A stretch of DNA of 64,000 nt. Origin: Bacteroidales bacterium (GTDB lineage: Bacteria; Bacteroidota; Bacteroidia; Bacteroidales; WCHB1-69). Under the pieces are notes generated by a model that saw only the letters and a list, made by a program, of their open reading frames with translations, was not told where the DNA came from and did no database searches. Position 1 is the stretch's first letter. Each line of letters opens with the position of its first letter. The stretch spans positions 235,228-299,227 of the forward strand of contig JAFXSR010000012.1 in NCBI GenBank assembly GCA_017525505.1, written 5' to 3'. A program made the translations under genes and the position numbers. Below are positions 26,203 through 34,925 of this stretch, piece after piece.

Positions 26203-27213
26203 TTAGCCGATGATTCTGACCTCCGGTTCAATCAGAATTCCGTACTTTTCTTGTACCGATTGAATGATATCCTGATAGTACGCCACCACCTCTGAACCCT
26301 TGGCATTCCCCCAATTGACAATGACCAAGGCTTGGGTGGGGTACACGCTGACATCGCCTCTGCGGATGTCCTTCCAGCCGCAACTTTCAATGAGTTGACC
26401 GGCGGCTAATTTGACTCCGTTGGGGGCTGGGTAGTGCACAAGTTGGTCAAATTTTGCAGAAAGTTCCGCAAATTTTGCCTTACTCACGACCGGGTTTTTG
26501 AAAAAACTGCCGGCGCAACCTACCTTCGTGATGTCGGGAAGCTTGCTGTTGCGGATGTTGAGCACGGTTTCCGCCACTTTTTTTAGGGTTAGGTCCTCGC
26601 CAAAGGATGCCAGACTGTCTGCTAATTGCTTGTAATTTAATCGAAAACGTTTTTCTTTGTTGAGTTTGAAAACTACTTCGGTAATCCAGCAACGTTTTTT
26701 TAATTCATTTTTGAATACGGAGTCACGATAGGCGAAATGGCATTCTTCGTTGTACAAAACAAAGGGTTCGCCATCAGGAAGATAATAACCTTCCACTTGA
26801 TAGATGATGTCTTTGACTTCACTACCGTACGCGCCGATGTTTTGCACGGGGCAGCTGCCCACTAAGCCCGGAATGCCGATGAGGTTTTCCACACCATAAA
26901 GATCGTGTTCAATGGTGAAACGCACAAAATCGGACCATTCTTCGCCTCCAGCGGCCCTGACATACACATGCTCATCGTCCTCGTTGATGATTTCAATTCC
27001 CTTGGTCGCCAGTTTGATGACAGTTCCATCGAAATCCTTGGTAAAAAGCATGTTGCTACCTTCACCAATCATCAAATAGGGCTGATGAAAAATATTCCTT
27101 CGGAATACTTCATCTATATCTTGGTCATTTTCCACCATCAGCAATTCCTTGCATCGGCAGTCGATGTGGAAGGTGTTGTATGGTTTCAGTGAAGGGTTTA
27201 GCTGTGTGATCAT
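26203..27213 (-). CDS. murB: UDP-N-acetylenolpyruvoylglucosamine reductase
   Basis: MurB is an FAD enzyme that makes UDP-N-acetylmuramate, essential for peptidoglycan. The 336 residues are of the E. coli-like type I: FAD-binding MIGEGSNMLF, IGIPGLVGSCPVQNIGAYG, the catalytic-Ser region VGCAGSFFKNP and a C-terminal domain ending LIEPEVRIIG. The start is 9 bases after the stop of the YafQ-type toxin gene, so the two are probably on one transcript. Confidence 0.95.
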   Translation of the reverse strand: MITQLNPSLKPYNTFHIDCRCKELLMVENDQDIDEVFRRNIFHQPYLMIGEGSNMLFTKDFDGTVIKLATKGIEIINEDDEHVYVRAAGGEEWSDFVRFTIEHDLYGVENLIGIPGLVGSCPVQNIGAYGSEVKDIIYQVEGYYLPDGEPFVLYNEECHFAYRDSVFKNELKKRCWITEVVFKLNKEKRFRLNYKQLADSLASFGEDLTLKKVAETVLNIRNSKLPDITKVGCAGSFFKNPVVSKAKFAELSAKFDQLVHYPAPNGVKLAAGQLIESCGWKDIRRGDVSVYPTQALVIVNWGNAKGSEVVAYYQDIIQSVQEKYGILIEPEVRIIG

Positions 27214-27222
27214 GGGAAGGCG

Positions 27223-27501
27223 TTATTTTTTGAAAAGTTCTGAGTGTGTTCCTGTATTGGTCATAATCAGAACCATTCTGTTTTTTTCTTTTTTCCATAC
27301 CAACAACCAGTCCTCCTGTATGTGACATTCATACAATCCTTTGTATTTTCCTTTTAATTTATGTTGCTTATATTTTGCGGGTAAAATGCCTTTTTCGCTC
27401 AAAATATCTACGGCATCAAAAAGTAATTCCAAGTTCATTCCGCGTTTGGCACATCGTTCAATGTTCCTCTCGAAATTGGGAGTGGTCTCTATTTCGTACA
27501 T
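27223..27501 (-). CDS. Type II toxin, YafQ/RelE family mRNA interferase
   Basis: The 92-residue toxin belongs to the YafQ branch of the RelE superfamily, ribosome-dependent endoribonucleases. Residues matching those important in E. coli YafQ are all visible: H47, H60, D64, W65, H86 and F90 in the context KQHKLKGKYKGLYECHI, EDWLL and TGTHSELF. The toxin is therefore probably active. Its ATG overlaps the antitoxin gene by 13 bases. Confidence 0.9.
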   Translation of the reverse strand: MYEIETTPNFERNIERCAKRGMNLELLFDAVDILSEKGILPAKYKQHKLKGKYKGLYECHIQEDWLLVWKKEKNRMVLIMTNTGTHSELFKK

Positions 27502-27704
27502 AGCTGTTTCATTTCATTTTTAAAATCCTCAAATGAATTGAAATGGTGCACTTGGCCGTTGTCAATTTCAGACAATGATTTGTCAATTTCAGGATAGCAA
27601 TCTTGTTCTATTATTGAAGAACATTTCACTTTTAGTTCCTTGGCTAAGGCTATGAGTAAGTCTATCTTTGATTGATTGTTGCTGGTTAAAGTAATTGTTG
27701 CCAT
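27489..27704 (-). CDS. Antitoxin of the YafQ-type pair
   Basis: A 71-residue protein lying upstream of and overlapping the toxin gene. It has a beta strand then helix start (MATITLTSNNQSKIDLLIAL AKEL broken here for length) and an acidic, probably disordered C-terminal part (HHFNSFEDFKNEMKQL) suited to wrapping the toxin. The family is not certain (RelB/DinJ-like or DUF2683-like); the call rests on size and arrangement. Such antitoxins usually repress their own promoter. Confidence 0.75.
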   Translation of the reverse strand: MATITLTSNNQSKIDLLIALAKELKVKCSSIIEQDCYPEIDKSLSEIDNGQVHHFNSFEDFKNEMKQLCTK

Positions 27705-27723
27705 AATAACTCAAAAATTTCTG

Positions 27724-27731
27724 CAAAAGTA
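27724..27731 (-). promoter_or_regulatory. Promoter -7 element of the toxin-antitoxin-murB unit
   Basis: Minus-strand TACTTTTG fits TAnnTTTG, 19 bases upstream of the antitoxin ATG. Confidence 0.5.
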
Positions 27732-27805
27732 TAAAAAATCTGAATATGGATAATATTATCTTTGTGGATTGCTTTTGCTAATTGTTTTAGGATGAGAACT
27801 CATCC

Positions 27806-27886
27806 GTGAATTTTGAATTTTGAACTTTGAATTCTTAATATCAATTATTAATTGTCAACTGTCAACTATCAATTGTCAACTCCATA
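27806..27886 (-). repeat. Tandem-word repeat (TTGACAATTGATAGTTGACA words) at the anmK 3' end
   Basis: On the minus strand the last anmK codons (VDN) and stop are part of GTTGACAATTGATAGTTGAC, which continues into AATTAATAATTGATATTAAG and GAATTCAAAGTTCAAAATTC words. The same GTTGACAATTGA end occurs at 48497-48508 in an unrelated gene. Confidence 0.75.
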
Positions 27887-29020
27887 TATCGCTCCTCCGC
27901 ACGAATCCTGCCGTGAACCTGTTACCGAAGCGAGGCAGTTGGGTAATCCGTTGGCACGGAGGAAACCCAAAAAGGCGAAGATGATGGCTTCTTTGAAGTC
28001 GATGGTTTTGTCGTCGGGAATGATGACTTGCCCGTGGATTTTCTGGCGGATGAGGTCGATGAGGAAACCATTATGCGCGCCGCCGCCAGTAATGAGCAAG
28101 GTATTACCTCCGACGGAGTTGCATGCATTTGCAATTTGCTCGGCGATGTGCTCGCACACGGTTCGCATCTGGTCGGGAATGCTCAACTGACATTGCTCTA
28201 GGATTGGAAAGAACTGATCGTCTATCCACTCCCTCCCCAAAGATTTGGTTCCGCTTTGTTGATAGTAATCCAGTTGGTTGAGCTTTTCTAGTAAAAGGGT
28301 GTCGATGTGGCCACTTTGAGCAATGGCTCCGTCCGCATCATACTCTTGTCCCAGCTGACGGGCTAATTGGTTTAGCACGATGTTGCAGGGCGAGATGTCG
28401 TATGCCTTGCGTTGACCGTTTTCGCGGTACGATAGGTTGCTGATGCCGCCGAGGTTTAGGCAGATGTCGTATTGCCCGAATAGCAATTCGTCGCCAATAG
28501 GCACCAAGGGTGCGCCTTGTCCGCCCAGAGCCACATCCAACGTACGAAAATCGCAAACTACAGGCTTGCCACAGGTGGCGGCAATGTCCGCTCCACTGCC
28601 AATTTGCAGGGTCATGCCTAACTCGGGCCGATGAAAAACAGTATGCCCATGCGAGGCGATCAGATCCACTTCTTCGGCAAAACCAGCCATGAACTCATTA
28701 ACTTGTGCTCCGATATAGCGGCCCAACTCGTTGTGCAACAACGCCAGCTCATAGCCTGAAAGGGTCATGGCTTGAGCAAGCTTTTGCTTCAACGCCTCGG
28801 GGTAAGGTATGGTTGTCGCTTTACGGACTTCATAGCTCCAGTTTCTTTTGTCGGTGGTTGAGATTTGACGCCCTGCCGTCTTAACGTCATTAAGCGGCTT
28901 GGCGGGTTTAGTTCTTCCTTTTTCCACTTTGAATACACAATAAGCCAAGTCCACCCCGTCCAACGAGGTGCCCGACATGATGCCGATAACGTGAGAGTAT
29001 TTCAGTGGGAAAGAATTCAT
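27869..29020 (-). CDS. anmK: Anhydro-N-acetylmuramic acid kinase
   Basis: AnmK phosphorylates 1,6-anhydroMurNAc released by peptidoglycan turnover, giving MurNAc-6-phosphate. The 383 residues show the signatures IGIMSGTSLDGVDLAYCVF, ASHGHTVFHRPE, LNLGGISNLSYR and the ATP-binding ITGGGAHNGFLIDLIR. It lies 54 bases after murF, so wall synthesis and recycling genes are together. Confidence 0.95.
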   Translation of the reverse strand: MNSFPLKYSHVIGIMSGTSLDGVDLAYCVFKVEKGRTKPAKPLNDVKTAGRQISTTDKRNWSYEVRKATTIPYPEALKQKLAQAMTLSGYELALLHNELGRYIGAQVNEFMAGFAEEVDLIASHGHTVFHRPELGMTLQIGSGADIAATCGKPVVCDFRTLDVALGGQGAPLVPIGDELLFGQYDICLNLGGISNLSYRENGQRKAYDISPCNIVLNQLARQLGQEYDADGAIAQSGHIDTLLLEKLNQLDYYQQSGTKSLGREWIDDQFFPILEQCQLSIPDQMRTVCEHIAEQIANACNSVGGNTLLITGGGAHNGFLIDLIRQKIHGQVIIPDDKTIDFKEAIIFAFLGFLRANGLPNCLASVTGSRQDSCGGAIYGVDN

Positions 29021-29074
29021 ATCACCGAGTGTCCTTGTTTTGCTCGTCTTTCTATTTTTTGTGGATAAAGTGTT

Positions 29075-30349
29075 TTATTGCAGTAATGCAAGTCTGTCTA
29101 AGTGAATAGTATGCGAGCCTTTCACAAGAATAAGGGCGTTGCTGACTGGATTTGCGGCAAAATAGTTGTTGGCTTCTTCCACGTTGTCAAAGCTGTGAGG
29201 ATTGCCAGCCAGTTGCTTTTGGAACTCGCTGCCCACAAAATAAGTCTCGATATGGTTGTCTTGGCAAAGTTTGATAATGCGCGCATGCTCCTCGTGGCTC
29301 ACACTGCCCAGCTCTCGCATGTCGCCAATGACGGCTACTTTGTGCGGATGCTCGATGCCGATGAGGTTATTCAGGGCGGCCGTCATGCTGGTGGGGTTGG
29401 CGTTGTAGTAGTCGGCAATGATGGTGTTGCTGCCCTTGTGCTCCACCTGCGAGCGATGGTTGGCAGGCTGATATTGGGCGATGGCGGCGCAAATGTCCTC
29501 GTTACTCACCCCGAAGTGGTGGCCGACAGCCGCTGCGGCCAGCATATTATACAGGTTGTAGGCTCCCGTCAGATGGGTGTCCACCGTTTGCCCGAAAAGT
29601 TCGATGCTGATGAGGCCGTCATTGCGGACAATACGCCCGTTGATGTCAGCTTGCTTTTGGGTGGCGTAGGTAACAATTGACTGGTATTTAAGGTCTTGTG
29701 TAAGAATATCATCGTCAATATTGACAAACAGGATGCCTTTGGAGCCCATGACACTGCGGTACAGGGCTTTTTTGGTGGTGATGATGTTCTCTTTGGAAAG
29801 AAAGCCTTCGATATGGGCGACACCGATGTTGGTGATGAGTCCATAATTGGGCATGGATAGTTCGCAGAGATCAGCGATTTCGCCGGGGTGGCTGGCTCCC
29901 ATCTCCACAATGGCAATTTGATGCTCGTCGGTGATGCTCAGCAGGGTGAGAGGTACACCGATATGGTTGTTCAGGTTGCCTTGGGTGTAGCTTGTTTTAT
30001 ATTTTCGTGACAGTACGGTGGCTACCAGCTCTTTGGTGGTGGTTTTTCCGTTGCTGCCAGTAATGCCGATGACCGGAATCTGCAGCTGTTGGCGGTGGTA
30101 TTTGGCCAATTGTTGCAAGGTCTTCAAACTGTCATCCACCACCACACAATAGGGGTTGTCTTTCAAATCCTGACGTTCGGTGACCACGTATGCGGCACCT
30201 GCTTCCAAAGCCTGGGTGGCGAAATTGTTGCCGTCGAAATTTTCTCCTTTCAGACAGAAAAAGAGAGACTGGGGGATGATGTTCCGGGTATCGGTGCAGA
30301 TTTGCGGGAATTGCCGGTACAGTTTGTATAGATTCTCCATGGTATTCAT
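29075..30349 (-). CDS. murF: UDP-N-acetylmuramoyl-tripeptide--D-alanyl-D-alanine ligase
   Basis: MurF adds D-Ala-D-Ala to the UDP-MurNAc-tripeptide. It shows the substrate-binding N-terminal domain (TDTRNIIPQSLFFCLKGENFDG), the ATP loop VIGITGSNGKTTTKELVA, GASHPGEIADLC and ADYYNANPTSM. The frame is open up to 30493, but the conserved protein starts at MNTMENLYKLYRQFPQ, so I place the start at 30349 (424 residues); a second ATG three codons later is possible. Confidence 0.93.
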   Translation of the reverse strand: MNTMENLYKLYRQFPQICTDTRNIIPQSLFFCLKGENFDGNNFATQALEAGAAYVVTERQDLKDNPYCVVVDDSLKTLQQLAKYHRQQLQIPVIGITGSNGKTTTKELVATVLSRKYKTSYTQGNLNNHIGVPLTLLSITDEHQIAIVEMGASHPGEIADLCELSMPNYGLITNIGVAHIEGFLSKENIITTKKALYRSVMGSKGILFVNIDDDILTQDLKYQSIVTYATQKQADINGRIVRNDGLISIELFGQTVDTHLTGAYNLYNMLAAAAVGHHFGVSNEDICAAIAQYQPANHRSQVEHKGSNTIIADYYNANPTSMTAALNNLIGIEHPHKVAVIGDMRELGSVSHEEHARIIKLCQDNHIETYFVGSEFQKQLAGNPHSFDNVEEANNYFAANPVSNALILVKGSHTIHLDRLALLQ

Positions 30350-30367
30350 TGTGTTGAATAAAAAAAG

Positions 30368-30375
30368 CAAATTTA
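30368..30375 (-). promoter_or_regulatory. Promoter -7 element of murF-anmK
   Basis: Minus-strand TAAATTTG fits TAnnTTTG, 18 bases upstream of the chosen murF start. It supports that start because the longer frame would run through the promoter. Confidence 0.5.
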
Positions 30376-30517
30376 CATAAATTTCTCGAATTACGCGCAG
30401 ACGAATAAATTTTTGCAGGAATGTGGTACAATGTGTTTTCCGGGATGCATTTGAGAAAAATAGAGGAAAGATACGATTTTTTTCAATTGGCAAATGTGTT
30501 AACCGACAAATTTATAG

Positions 30518-30557
30518 ATAAAAAAACCCTCTTGCCAATAAGGTCGAAGAGGGGTTT
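30518..30557 (-). terminator. Terminator of the FISUMP lipoprotein gene
   Basis: AACCCTCTT (30524-30532) pairs with AAGAGGGGTT (bulged) near 30547-30556. On the minus strand it is followed by a T tract. Confidence 0.7.
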
Positions 30558-30585
30558 CAACAAAAATAAAAACACGGGTCCCGTT

Positions 30586-31371
30586 TTACTTGTCGCGAAC
30601 GCAGCGCACAGACATGCCTAGTTCTTTGAACTCATTGTCGGTGGTCACAAATGCCTCGTAATAGCATAAGGATCTGAATTCTGCCATCATGTTGTTGGCT
30701 GCGGTGCTGGTCCAGAAGAAGGCGTTGTCACCATAATATTGGGGCGTTTGGTGGCTTTCTCCCGCCGGCATGGCGGCGAAGCCACTGGCATTATTGGCCG
30801 ACTGGTTGTTGCCTACGGTATTGGTGGTTGTGCATTGGTTCCAACCACTGGTGGCTGCCAAGGCTTTGGCGACATAATTACTGTTGTTGCCACAGTAATA
30901 TTCGGACTTGCTTCCAAGATAAGTTGTCAGCTCTGTCCATTCCGTTGCCGAGGGCACATGCCAGCCGCTAGGCCAGATGCCTTGTACGCCGCTTGGAGAA
31001 GCAGAACTGCCAGTGGTACCTTTCACCACAGCTGGCCAGTTGTACAAATATCCGTTTTTGCTGACCAAAGAGCTGTTGTTGTCGGGATAATAGTGGAAAG
31101 GGTTGTTTGAGCTGACATCTGTCAGCATATTGCCTAAAGGAATGGCGGTGCCGTCGTCATAGTGTGTGGTTTTCAGATTGGAGGCCATCCATACTTGATT
31201 GCCGATTTTCACAGCATTGTATGAATTTCCGTCATAATCTTTCACGGCGTTTTGAATCAGACCGTCACCAGCGGGTTCCAGGTCCTCGGAAGGTTTGTCT
31301 TTTTTGCAGGAGCTCAAGCCAAGGGCAAAAGAGAAGGCAATACAGATCATCAGATAAAAATTTCTTTTCAT
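30586..31371 (-). CDS. FISUMP-domain lipoprotein
   Basis: The 261-residue protein has a lipobox at LSSC (lipidated C22) and then a single FISUMP domain covering nearly the whole mature part: VKDYDGNSYNAVKIGNQVWM, PSGVQGIWPSGWHVPSATEW and the closing SVRCVRDK. The family was first noted in Fibrobacter succinogenes and is abundant in Bacteroidetes; its role is unknown, perhaps ligand binding at the surface. Related copies occur at 6410-12184 (four) and 54273-56072 (two). It is a single-gene unit. Confidence 0.85.
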   Translation of the reverse strand: MKRNFYLMICIAFSFALGLSSCKKDKPSEDLEPAGDGLIQNAVKDYDGNSYNAVKIGNQVWMASNLKTTHYDDGTAIPLGNMLTDVSSNNPFHYYPDNNSSLVSKNGYLYNWPAVVKGTTGSSASPSGVQGIWPSGWHVPSATEWTELTTYLGSKSEYYCGNNSNYVAKALAATSGWNQCTTTNTVGNNQSANNASGFAAMPAGESHQTPQYYGDNAFFWTSTAANNMMAEFRSLCYYEAFVTTDNEFKELGMSVRCVRDK

Positions 31372-31520
31372 CGCAAATAAATTTTGGTTAAGAAATACGT
31401 TTGTTACGTCGGTATCAGATGATCATCTCCTACATATACATGACGCAATAAACACCCAAAACGTTACAGCAAAATGAAAAAATTTTTTTTTGCAGATGAG
31501 AAATCTATGCTGTTTTTGTC

Positions 31521-32138
31521 CTATGCCTCAGTGGAGACTTGCTTTAGCATCTCTTTCCGCCATTTGAAATACCCCATTGTGGCGACGAGTGTGTAGAAGG
31601 CGAAGAATCCGGTCATGGCGTACAGGCCTTTCCATGCATATAGTGCGGTGGAAACGAGGTTGACCACCACCCACAGCCACCAGTGCTCTATGTGTTTCTT
31701 GGCAAGCAGATACGTGGCCACAACGCTCAAGGCCGTGGTGAAAGAATCTCCCAGGGGCACGGGGCTGTCAGTGAGGCGGCTCAGCAGGAACCATAAGGCT
31801 ACCCATATCGCTATGCCTATGAGTGTTAACCGAAGAATTTTGCTCTTCGGCATGTGGGTGATGGGCATTTCCGTGGTTTCCTTTTCCGTTATTCTGCTAT
31901 TCCTTTTCCATTCAATTAAGCCGTATAAATTTGCTCCCAAATAATATGTATATACCCCTGCGTCAGCATAGAACTTCGACTGAAAGAATATGACAATGTA
32001 AAACAGCGACATGACAATTCCCACTGGCCATAGCCAGAGTGAGGCTTTGTATTCCAAAAACAGATAGGCAAGTCCGATAGCTACGCCAATGTATTCGATG
32101 AGAGTCGCTGTGTCCATTTTTTTCGTTTTTTTTGTCAA
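31521..32138 (-). CDS. pnuT: PnuC-family permease, probable thiamine transporter PnuT
   Basis: A 205-residue inner-membrane protein with about seven hydrophobic segments and the PnuC-family stretches YIGVAIGLAYLFLEYKASLW, FYADAGVYTYYLGANLYGLIEW, PLGDSFTTALSVVATYLLAKK and HWWLWVVVNLVSTALYAWKGL. PnuC proteins move nicotinamide riboside, PnuT homologues thiamine. Downstream position from a TPP-riboswitch-controlled TonB receptor makes thiamine the likely cargo. The start may instead be the ATG at 32117 (MDTATLIEY). About 100 bases holding an intergenic repeat separate it from the receptor gene. The thiamine pyrophosphokinase gene often found in such loci is absent here. Confidence 0.82.
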   Translation of the reverse strand: MTKKTKKMDTATLIEYIGVAIGLAYLFLEYKASLWLWPVGIVMSLFYIVIFFQSKFYADAGVYTYYLGANLYGLIEWKRNSRITEKETTEMPITHMPKSKILRLTLIGIAIWVALWFLLSRLTDSPVPLGDSFTTALSVVATYLLAKKHIEHWWLWVVVNLVSTALYAWKGLYAMTGFFAFYTLVATMGYFKWRKEMLKQVSTEA

Positions 32139-32142
32139 GGCG

Positions 32143-32237
32143 TGAAGACATGCACTTCGTGCATTCGGTTAGGCGTTATTGCAATTTTCGTCTTAACGAG
32201 CGAACGAAGTGAGCGTCTCCACGTCTCCACGTCTTCA
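32143..32237 (-). repeat. Intergenic repeat cassette (ACGTGGAGACG words, GAGCGAACGAAGTGAGCG and TGCACTTCGTGCA palindromes)
   Basis: On the minus strand, right after the TonB receptor stop: GTGAAGACGTGGAGACGTGG, then GCTCACTTCGTTCGCTCGTT, then GAATGCACGAAGTGCATG. A near copy follows another gene at 34826-34925, and a shorter relative lies at 21240-21312. Confidence 0.8.
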
Positions 32238-32240
32238 CGG

Positions 32241-34550
32241 TTACTTGGAAAATTTAATCCTCACCCCACCCATAAAGTTAATCGTGGCTTGGGGGAAGTA
32301 GCCGTCGTCGTAGCATTCAACGCCTTCATAAATGTAGCGGTACACCCATGCGTTGCTTTCATATTTGGCATTGAAGAGGTTGTTGATGCGGAAGAATAAC
32401 TCAATGTCTTTCACGGGTTTGGTGTGGAAACAGTAGCTGAGGTTCAGATTGGTGACGCAGTATGGCTTCAGTGAGTATGTTTTGTTGCTGCTGTTGTCGA
32501 GATACTGGCGGCTTACGAACTGGGTGGTGAGGCTGATGTTGAAGTTGTCCACAGGGGTTACGATAAACTCGTTAGAGGCTATGATGTTGGGAGAGAAGGA
32601 AATGTCCGTGGTGCCAAGGTGTTTGACAACTTGTCCGCCATTATCCCAGTCGTCCACATATTCGGTATAGTCCAATATCTTGTTCAAGCTGAAGGTTCCT
32701 TTGATGTTCCAGGTGAAGTATTTGATGGGTTTGTAGGCAGACACCAATTCGATACCCAAACGGTAACTTTTATCGACATTGGTCATGATGGCAGCGCCTA
32801 CGTTGTTGATTTCACCGGTCAGCACCAGCTGCTTGTCATAATACATGAAGTATGCGTTGGCGTTGAATGCGTATTTTTTGTACTGCATGCGGTAGCCCAG
32901 TTCCACATCATACAGCGTCTCGGGTACGGGTTTCTTGTCTGCGGGGGCTTCGATGAGGTCGGAACGGGTGGGCTCGCGTTGTGATCGGGCCAGTGAAAGA
33001 TACATGCTATGGTGTCTGTTTTGATCCAAATCCACACATACACCGGCTTTGGGGTTGAAGAAATGCCACAGGTGTTTTTGTCCAATATCTGTCAACTCAT
33101 CGTCAGTACCTGCGATGACATAGTTTATCATCCTGTATTGCAGATCGATGTATGTGTACCAGCGGCCTTGGCTATAGTCCAAAGTACCATAGATATTGAA
33201 TTGTGTTTTGTCACCCGTCCCGTCGTACCAGTGGTAGTTGTCTGGTACACCGCCAAATTGGGCCCATTCAAAGGTGCCGTAATGCTTGCCGTCGTAATGG
33301 TTCAGGCTACCACCTACTGACCATGACAGCTGGTTGTTGATACCTTTATTACCTACTTTCAGGAAAGACTGTTTAACGCTGAAGGTCATGCCATAGAAAT
33401 AATTGTCCAGATATTTACGGGTGACAAAATCGCCACGACGAATGGTGTCCTCTCCAATGATAGGATTGTCCAAAGCGTATTTGGAGTATTTTTTATCCTG
33501 TTTGTATTGTTCGTAATAGCCAATGCCGCGGGTAAAATGTCCGGCCACATTCACTTTGAGAAAGTTCCGGTCAGTGATGCGCTTGTGGTAGTCGTAAAAT
33601 AGCTGGGTATGGAGCTGCTGATAATTGTCGGTTTCATTGAAATAATGATGTTTCATTCCGGTGGCATCGTAAAATTCACCACAATTATTGTAGCGACGGT
33701 TGGTGTCAAGCATATAGGAAGGAACACCGTTCCATGCCAGACCGGTTTTCTCGTTACCATATAATATATTAAGCTTCAGTTTACCGTAGTCTTTGTTTTT
33801 CTTTTTGTTTTTCAGATAGAAATCGCTGGAAAAGAAAAGGCTATGTAATTTGGCGGAAGAGAAGTTGATATAACCATCACTCAGCACATTGGAATAGGAT
33901 ATGGTGGCGGCGAAGACATCGCCGATCAGTCCTGTACAGAAGGTGGCGGAATTGCGGAAGGTGTTGAATGAACCGGCGGTGCTGCTGATTTCGAAGTAAC
34001 GCCGGTGCGAGTTGTCGAGTGTGGCAAAATCCATGGTGGCACCGAAGGCGGCGGAGCCGTTGTTGGAAGTGCCCACACCACGCTGTACGTTCAACTGCTG
34101 TACCTTGGAGCCGAAGTCGGGCACATTGACAAACCAGGAGCCTTGAGACTCGGCATCATTTAAGGCTATACCGTTGATGGTGACGTTGATGCGCGTCTGG
34201 TCGATACCGCGGATTCGCATATAGGTGTACCCAATACCGGTTCCTGCGTCAGAGGTAGTGATCATGGAAGGCACCATATCAAACAGGTTGTTGATGCTGC
34301 CGTTGCCAATATTGCTGTTGATTTCGTCCTTGTTGATGCTGGTGGCGGAGAACATCTCCTCGCCGCTGGGTTTGGTCCAGCTGATGCCCACTCCCTCCAG
34401 CAAGATAGGGCTCAGCGAGTCGGGAATGCTTTGGGCTTGTGCTCCCAGAATTCCGGCCAGCATGGCCAGCAGGCAGGTAATGGCTACATTTGAAAAATTC
34501 GGTTTCCTCTTGGAGGAAGAGTTTTGTTTTTGATTTGCGAAATACTTCAT
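32241..34550 (-). CDS. TonB-dependent outer-membrane receptor, probable thiamine importer
   Basis: The 769-residue receptor has an N-terminal signal (hydrophobic CLLAMLAGILGAQAQ near 30-40), a plug domain with SINKDEINSN, YMRIRGIDQTRINVTINGIA and VQRGVGTSNNGSAAFGA, and a long barrel ending in RIKFSK. The TPP riboswitch in its leader shows that thiamine diphosphate represses it, so thiamine or a precursor is the likely cargo. Energy would come from TonB-ExbBD. The PnuC-family gene follows on the same strand, giving outer- plus inner-membrane uptake. Confidence 0.88.
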   Translation of the reverse strand: MKYFANQKQNSSSKRKPNFSNVAITCLLAMLAGILGAQAQSIPDSLSPILLEGVGISWTKPSGEEMFSATSINKDEINSNIGNGSINNLFDMVPSMITTSDAGTGIGYTYMRIRGIDQTRINVTINGIALNDAESQGSWFVNVPDFGSKVQQLNVQRGVGTSNNGSAAFGATMDFATLDNSHRRYFEISSTAGSFNTFRNSATFCTGLIGDVFAATISYSNVLSDGYINFSSAKLHSLFFSSDFYLKNKKKNKDYGKLKLNILYGNEKTGLAWNGVPSYMLDTNRRYNNCGEFYDATGMKHHYFNETDNYQQLHTQLFYDYHKRITDRNFLKVNVAGHFTRGIGYYEQYKQDKKYSKYALDNPIIGEDTIRRGDFVTRKYLDNYFYGMTFSVKQSFLKVGNKGINNQLSWSVGGSLNHYDGKHYGTFEWAQFGGVPDNYHWYDGTGDKTQFNIYGTLDYSQGRWYTYIDLQYRMINYVIAGTDDELTDIGQKHLWHFFNPKAGVCVDLDQNRHHSMYLSLARSQREPTRSDLIEAPADKKPVPETLYDVELGYRMQYKKYAFNANAYFMYYDKQLVLTGEINNVGAAIMTNVDKSYRLGIELVSAYKPIKYFTWNIKGTFSLNKILDYTEYVDDWDNGGQVVKHLGTTDISFSPNIIASNEFIVTPVDNFNISLTTQFVSRQYLDNSSNKTYSLKPYCVTNLNLSYCFHTKPVKDIELFFRINNLFNAKYESNAWVYRYIYEGVECYDDGYFPQATINFMGGVRIKFSK

Positions 34551-34611
34551 TTCTTTCCGTTTTAAGGTTAATACTAAAAACGAAAGAGGTTGAAATAAGT
34601 AAGACTACTGC

Positions 34612-34690
34612 AATTTTTCCCTTCGTCGGCATTATCCGTATCAGGTTCATTGGGTATGATCTCAGCTGTTAAGCACCCCTTTCAAAATTC
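34612..34690 (-). promoter_or_regulatory. TPP riboswitch (THI element)
   Basis: Read on the minus strand, the conserved aptamer core is complete: AAAGGGGTGCTT, CTGAGATCATACCC, GAACCTGATACGGATAATGC and CGACGAAGGGAAA. It lies between the promoter at 34696 and the receptor ATG at 34550. With about 60 bases between aptamer and start codon, and no clear terminator hairpin, control of translation initiation seems likelier than termination. Confidence 0.97.
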
Positions 34691-34695
34691 GGCTG

Positions 34696-34726
34696 CAAAA
34701 ATACAAAGAAATTAGCAAATTAGCAA
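34696..34726 (-). promoter_or_regulatory. Promoter of the thiamine uptake transcript
   Basis: Minus-strand TTG (34724-34726), 20-base spacer and TATTTTTG (34696-34703). Transcription would start right at the 5' edge of the riboswitch. Confidence 0.75.
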
Positions 34727-34925
34727 ATTAGTTAATGAGCTAATTGTCAATATGTTAGTCTGCTAATGAAATTGGTGAATTGGATAATTGGCAAAAGAAT
34801 CCAATAATCTCGTGAAGGTGTTAAAGCGTTAAGTCATGCACTTCGTTCCTTCGGTTAGGCGTTATCTCAATTATCGTCTTAACGAGCGAACGAAGTGAGC
34901 GTCTTCACGTCTCCACGTCTTAACG
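34711..34925 (-). repeat. Intergenic repeats between 5-alpha-reductase-like gene and thiamine locus
   Basis: 34711-34750 is made of ATTAGCAAATTAGCAAATTA-type words. 34826-34925 is a near copy of the cassette at 32143-32237, again directly after a stop codon (of the 34926 gene) on the minus strand. 34751-34825 shows nothing further. Confidence 0.75.

Noticed and set aside
30350..30493. N-terminal extension of murF by 48 codons
   Set aside because: The stretch crosses a TAAATTTG promoter element and does not resemble MurF; similar extensions were dropped for rplS, the TM1266-like gene, the PIN antitoxin, the DUF4384 gene and the sigma factor.
34612..34690. Cobalamin or other riboswitch as alternative for the TonB receptor leader
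   Set aside because: The THI-element core (CTGAGA, ACCTGATACGGATAATGC, CGAAGGGA) is complete and specific.
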